Of a stretch of DNA of 6,541 bases, positions 5,285 through 6,541 are shown one piece after another. Numbering within the stretch: position 1 is the first letter of the stretch; each line of letters begins with the position of its first letter. Origin of the DNA: an uncultured Eubacteriales bacterium (GTDB lineage Bacteria > Bacillota > Clostridia > Oscillospirales > Acutalibacteraceae); assembly GCA_948933715.1 (NCBI GenBank), contig CAQZPH010000043.1:1-6541 (forward strand), written 5' to 3'. The notes beneath the pieces are model-generated. The model did not search any database and had not been told where the DNA came from. It worked only from the letters and a program-made list of their open reading frames with translations. The position numbers were made by a program, and so were the translations under genes.

Positions 5285-5944
5285 CTACCTTAAATTATTT
5301 TTTATTGTATTTAAAACTAAATCTATTGACTCTTTAAGAGAGTATTCAGTAGTATCAATAATTATAGCATCATCTGCTGGTTTTAATGGGGCAATCTTCC
5401 TGTTTGAGTCGTCCTCATCTCTTTTTATTATATCTCTTAAGACCTCCTCATATTGGCATTTTATTCCTTTTTCAAGCAAATCTTTGTATCGTCTCTGAGC
5501 CCTTTTTTCTAAAGATGCAGTTAAAAAAATCTTTACATTAGCGTCCGGCAAAACCACCGTTCCGATATCTCTTCCATCCATAATGACGTTGTTTTGCTTT
5601 GCCATGTTTTGCTGCAAATCAAACAAAAAAGAGCGAACCTCAGGAATAGCAGAAACTTTTGAAGCCATCATCGAAACTTCAGGAGTTCTTATTTTTGATG
5701 ACACATCTTTTCCACATAAAAAAACCTTTTGTTCTTTGTCTATAAACTCCAAATTGACCTTTATATTTTTAAGTGAAGATACTGCTGACTTATCATTGTT
5801 AATATTATTATCTATCATATAAAGACCTATTGCGCGGTATAACGCCCCTGTATCAACATAAATATACAACAGTTTTTTTGATAATTCTTTTGCTATGGTG
5901 CTTTTTCCCGCACCAGCTGGACCATCTATTGCTATTGAAATCAT
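5285..5944 (-). CDS. cmk: Cytidylate kinase
   Basis: Cmk phosphorylates CMP and dCMP with ATP, recycling nucleotides from RNA turnover and phospholipid synthesis. The 219-residue protein starts MISIAIDGPAGAGKST, with the P-loop GPAGAGKST at residues 8-16. DTGALYR (31-37) and DGRDIGT (123-129) are the CMP-binding motifs, and RDEDDSNR (175-182) begins the lid and Arg region. The ending PLKPADDAIIIDTT is typical. The open frame continues 9 codons upstream to a TTG at 5971, but homologues start at the ATG at 5944-5942, which has AAAGGAG at 5963-5957, so I chose the ATG. Only 4 bases separate it from the upstream oxidoreductase stop, whose 3' end contains this ribosome binding site. The cmk-plsC pair next to ispH-rpsA is a recurring clostridial arrangement. 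Confidence 0.95.
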   Translation of the reverse strand: MISIAIDGPAGAGKSTIAKELSKKLLYIYVDTGALYRAIGLYMIDNNINNDKSAVSSLKNIKVNLEFIDKEQKVFLCGKDVSSKIRTPEVSMMASKVSAIPEVRSFLFDLQQNMAKQNNVIMDGRDIGTVVLPDANVKIFLTASLEKRAQRRYKDLLEKGIKCQYEEVLRDIIKRDEDDSNRKIAPLKPADDAIIIDTTEYSLKESIDLVLNTIKNNLR

Positions 5945-5948
5945 ATAA

Positions 5949-6541
5949 TCAAATCTCTCCTTTCGATGCAAACGTTCCTGCTAAAAAACCAGTAGAAAAA
6001 GCTATCTGTAAATTAAATCCACCTGTATACGCATCAACATCTATAATTTCCCCGGCAAAATAAAGCGATTTTATCTTTTTTGATTCCATTGTCTTTGGAT
6101 TAATCTCAGAAGTTTTTATCCCTCCAGAAGTAATAATTGCCTCGTCTATTGGTCTAAATCCTTTTATATTAATAGTTAAACCTTTTAAAGCTTCCACTAG
6201 TTTTTTTCTCATATCCTTTGTTATTTGATGGCACTTTAAATCACTTTTGACCCCCGACAACTTTACAATCACGGGTATCATTTTTTTTGGCAACAAATCA
6301 TCAAGTGCATTTGTATAATCTTTGTTTATATATTTTTGAAAATCCCTTGTTACACGTTTATCAAGTTGTTCATATGTAAGCGCCGGTTTTAAATCTATTT
6401 TAATAGAATATTTTTCTTTTAAAGCATCTTTTATATGAGCGCTCGCACTTAAAATAACTGGACCGGATAATCCAAAATGAGTAAATAACATTTCTCCAAA
6501 ATCCTTATAAATCACCTTATTAGAGGAGGTATTTATCAGTC
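5949..6541 (-). CDS. HI0933/YhiN (BaiN)-family FAD-dependent oxidoreductase, C-terminal part
   Basis: The last 196 residues of a flavoprotein of roughly 400 residues are present; the N-terminus with the FAD-binding GxGxxG motif lies beyond the right edge. A GTG at 6515 could be read as a start, but the frame stays open to the window end (LINTSSNK before VIYKDFGEM) and family similarity continues across it, so it is not the start. Visible signatures are GEMLFTHFGLSGPVILSAS, then RPIDEAIITSGGIKTSEINPKTMESKKIKSLYFAGE, and at the C-terminus GEIIDVDAYTGGFNLQIAFSTG followed by FLAG, the FAD-contacting end. Members are annotated variously as NAD(P)/FAD-dependent oxidoreductase, aminoacetone oxidase-like or BaiN-like. 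The physiological substrate here is unknown. It is the upstream gene of the operon with cmk and plsC, and its TGA (5951-5949) is 4 bases from the cmk ATG. Confidence 0.9.
   Translation of the reverse strand, partial: LINTSSNKVIYKDFGEMLFTHFGLSGPVILSASAHIKDALKEKYSIKIDLKPALTYEQLDKRVTRDFQKYINKDYTNALDDLLPKKMIPVIVKLSGVKSDLKCHQITKDMRKKLVEALKGLTINIKGFRPIDEAIITSGGIKTSEINPKTMESKKIKSLYFAGEIIDVDAYTGGFNLQIAFSTGFLAGTFASKGEI

Noticed and set aside
5945..5971. N-terminal extension of Cmk from a TTG at 5971
   Set aside because: The nine extra residues are absent from the family, overlap the oxidoreductase gene, and the downstream ATG has the better ribosome binding site.
6513..6515. GTG start giving a complete 188-residue oxidoreductase
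   Set aside because: The frame stays open to the window edge and the family similarity continues across the GTG; the protein would lack its FAD-binding N-terminal domain. It is a window truncation, not a short gene.

Overview
The window is AT-rich and comes from a low-GC Firmicute, most likely class Clostridia. The support is the infC-rpmI-rplT operon with an AUU-started infC, strong GGAGG ribosome binding sites, consensus TTGACT/TATAAT promoters, and an IspH (LytB)-ribosomal protein S1 fusion downstream of an FAD enzyme, cmk and plsC. That fusion and gene order are characteristic of Clostridia. I cannot name a genus from the sequence alone. No tRNA, rRNA, CRISPR array, insertion sequence or phage gene is visible.

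Layout from left to right. Positions 1-1075 hold a minus-strand translation operon: a SigA-type promoter (1047-1075), a leader of about 155 nt with several hairpins that looks like an L20-type autoregulatory leader, then infC (true start an ATT at 885-883), rpmI and the 5' end of rplT, which runs off the left edge. Positions 1164-2408 hold the only plus-strand gene, a secreted papain-like (C1) cysteine peptidase with a C-terminal lectin-like domain. It has its own extended -10 promoter and shares a bidirectional terminator (2424-2456) with the convergent gene. Positions 2460-4538 encode a 692-residue IspH-S1 fusion on the minus strand with its own promoter (4584-4612). Positions 4655-6541 are the end of a minus-strand operon: the C-terminal half of an HI0933/YhiN-type FAD oxidoreductase, cmk and plsC, packed with gaps of 4 and 12 bases.

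Functionally the window is mostly housekeeping: translation initiation and ribosome assembly (IF-3, L35, L20, S1), isoprenoid synthesis (IspH), CMP/dCMP phosphorylation (Cmk) and phosphatidic acid synthesis (PlsC). The accessory element is the peptidase, which sits between two ribosomal loci.

I found no clearly new multi-gene system. The observations most worth following are: (a) an AGGAGGT Shine-Dalgarno plus in-frame ATG inside the ispH-rpsA fusion, exactly at the domain junction, suggesting that free S1 may be made alongside the fusion, whose own start is a TTG; (b) the peptidase's Cys-His-Asp replacement of the usual Cys-His-Asn triad, together with ten cysteines and no propeptide; and (c) the leader and AUU start of infC.
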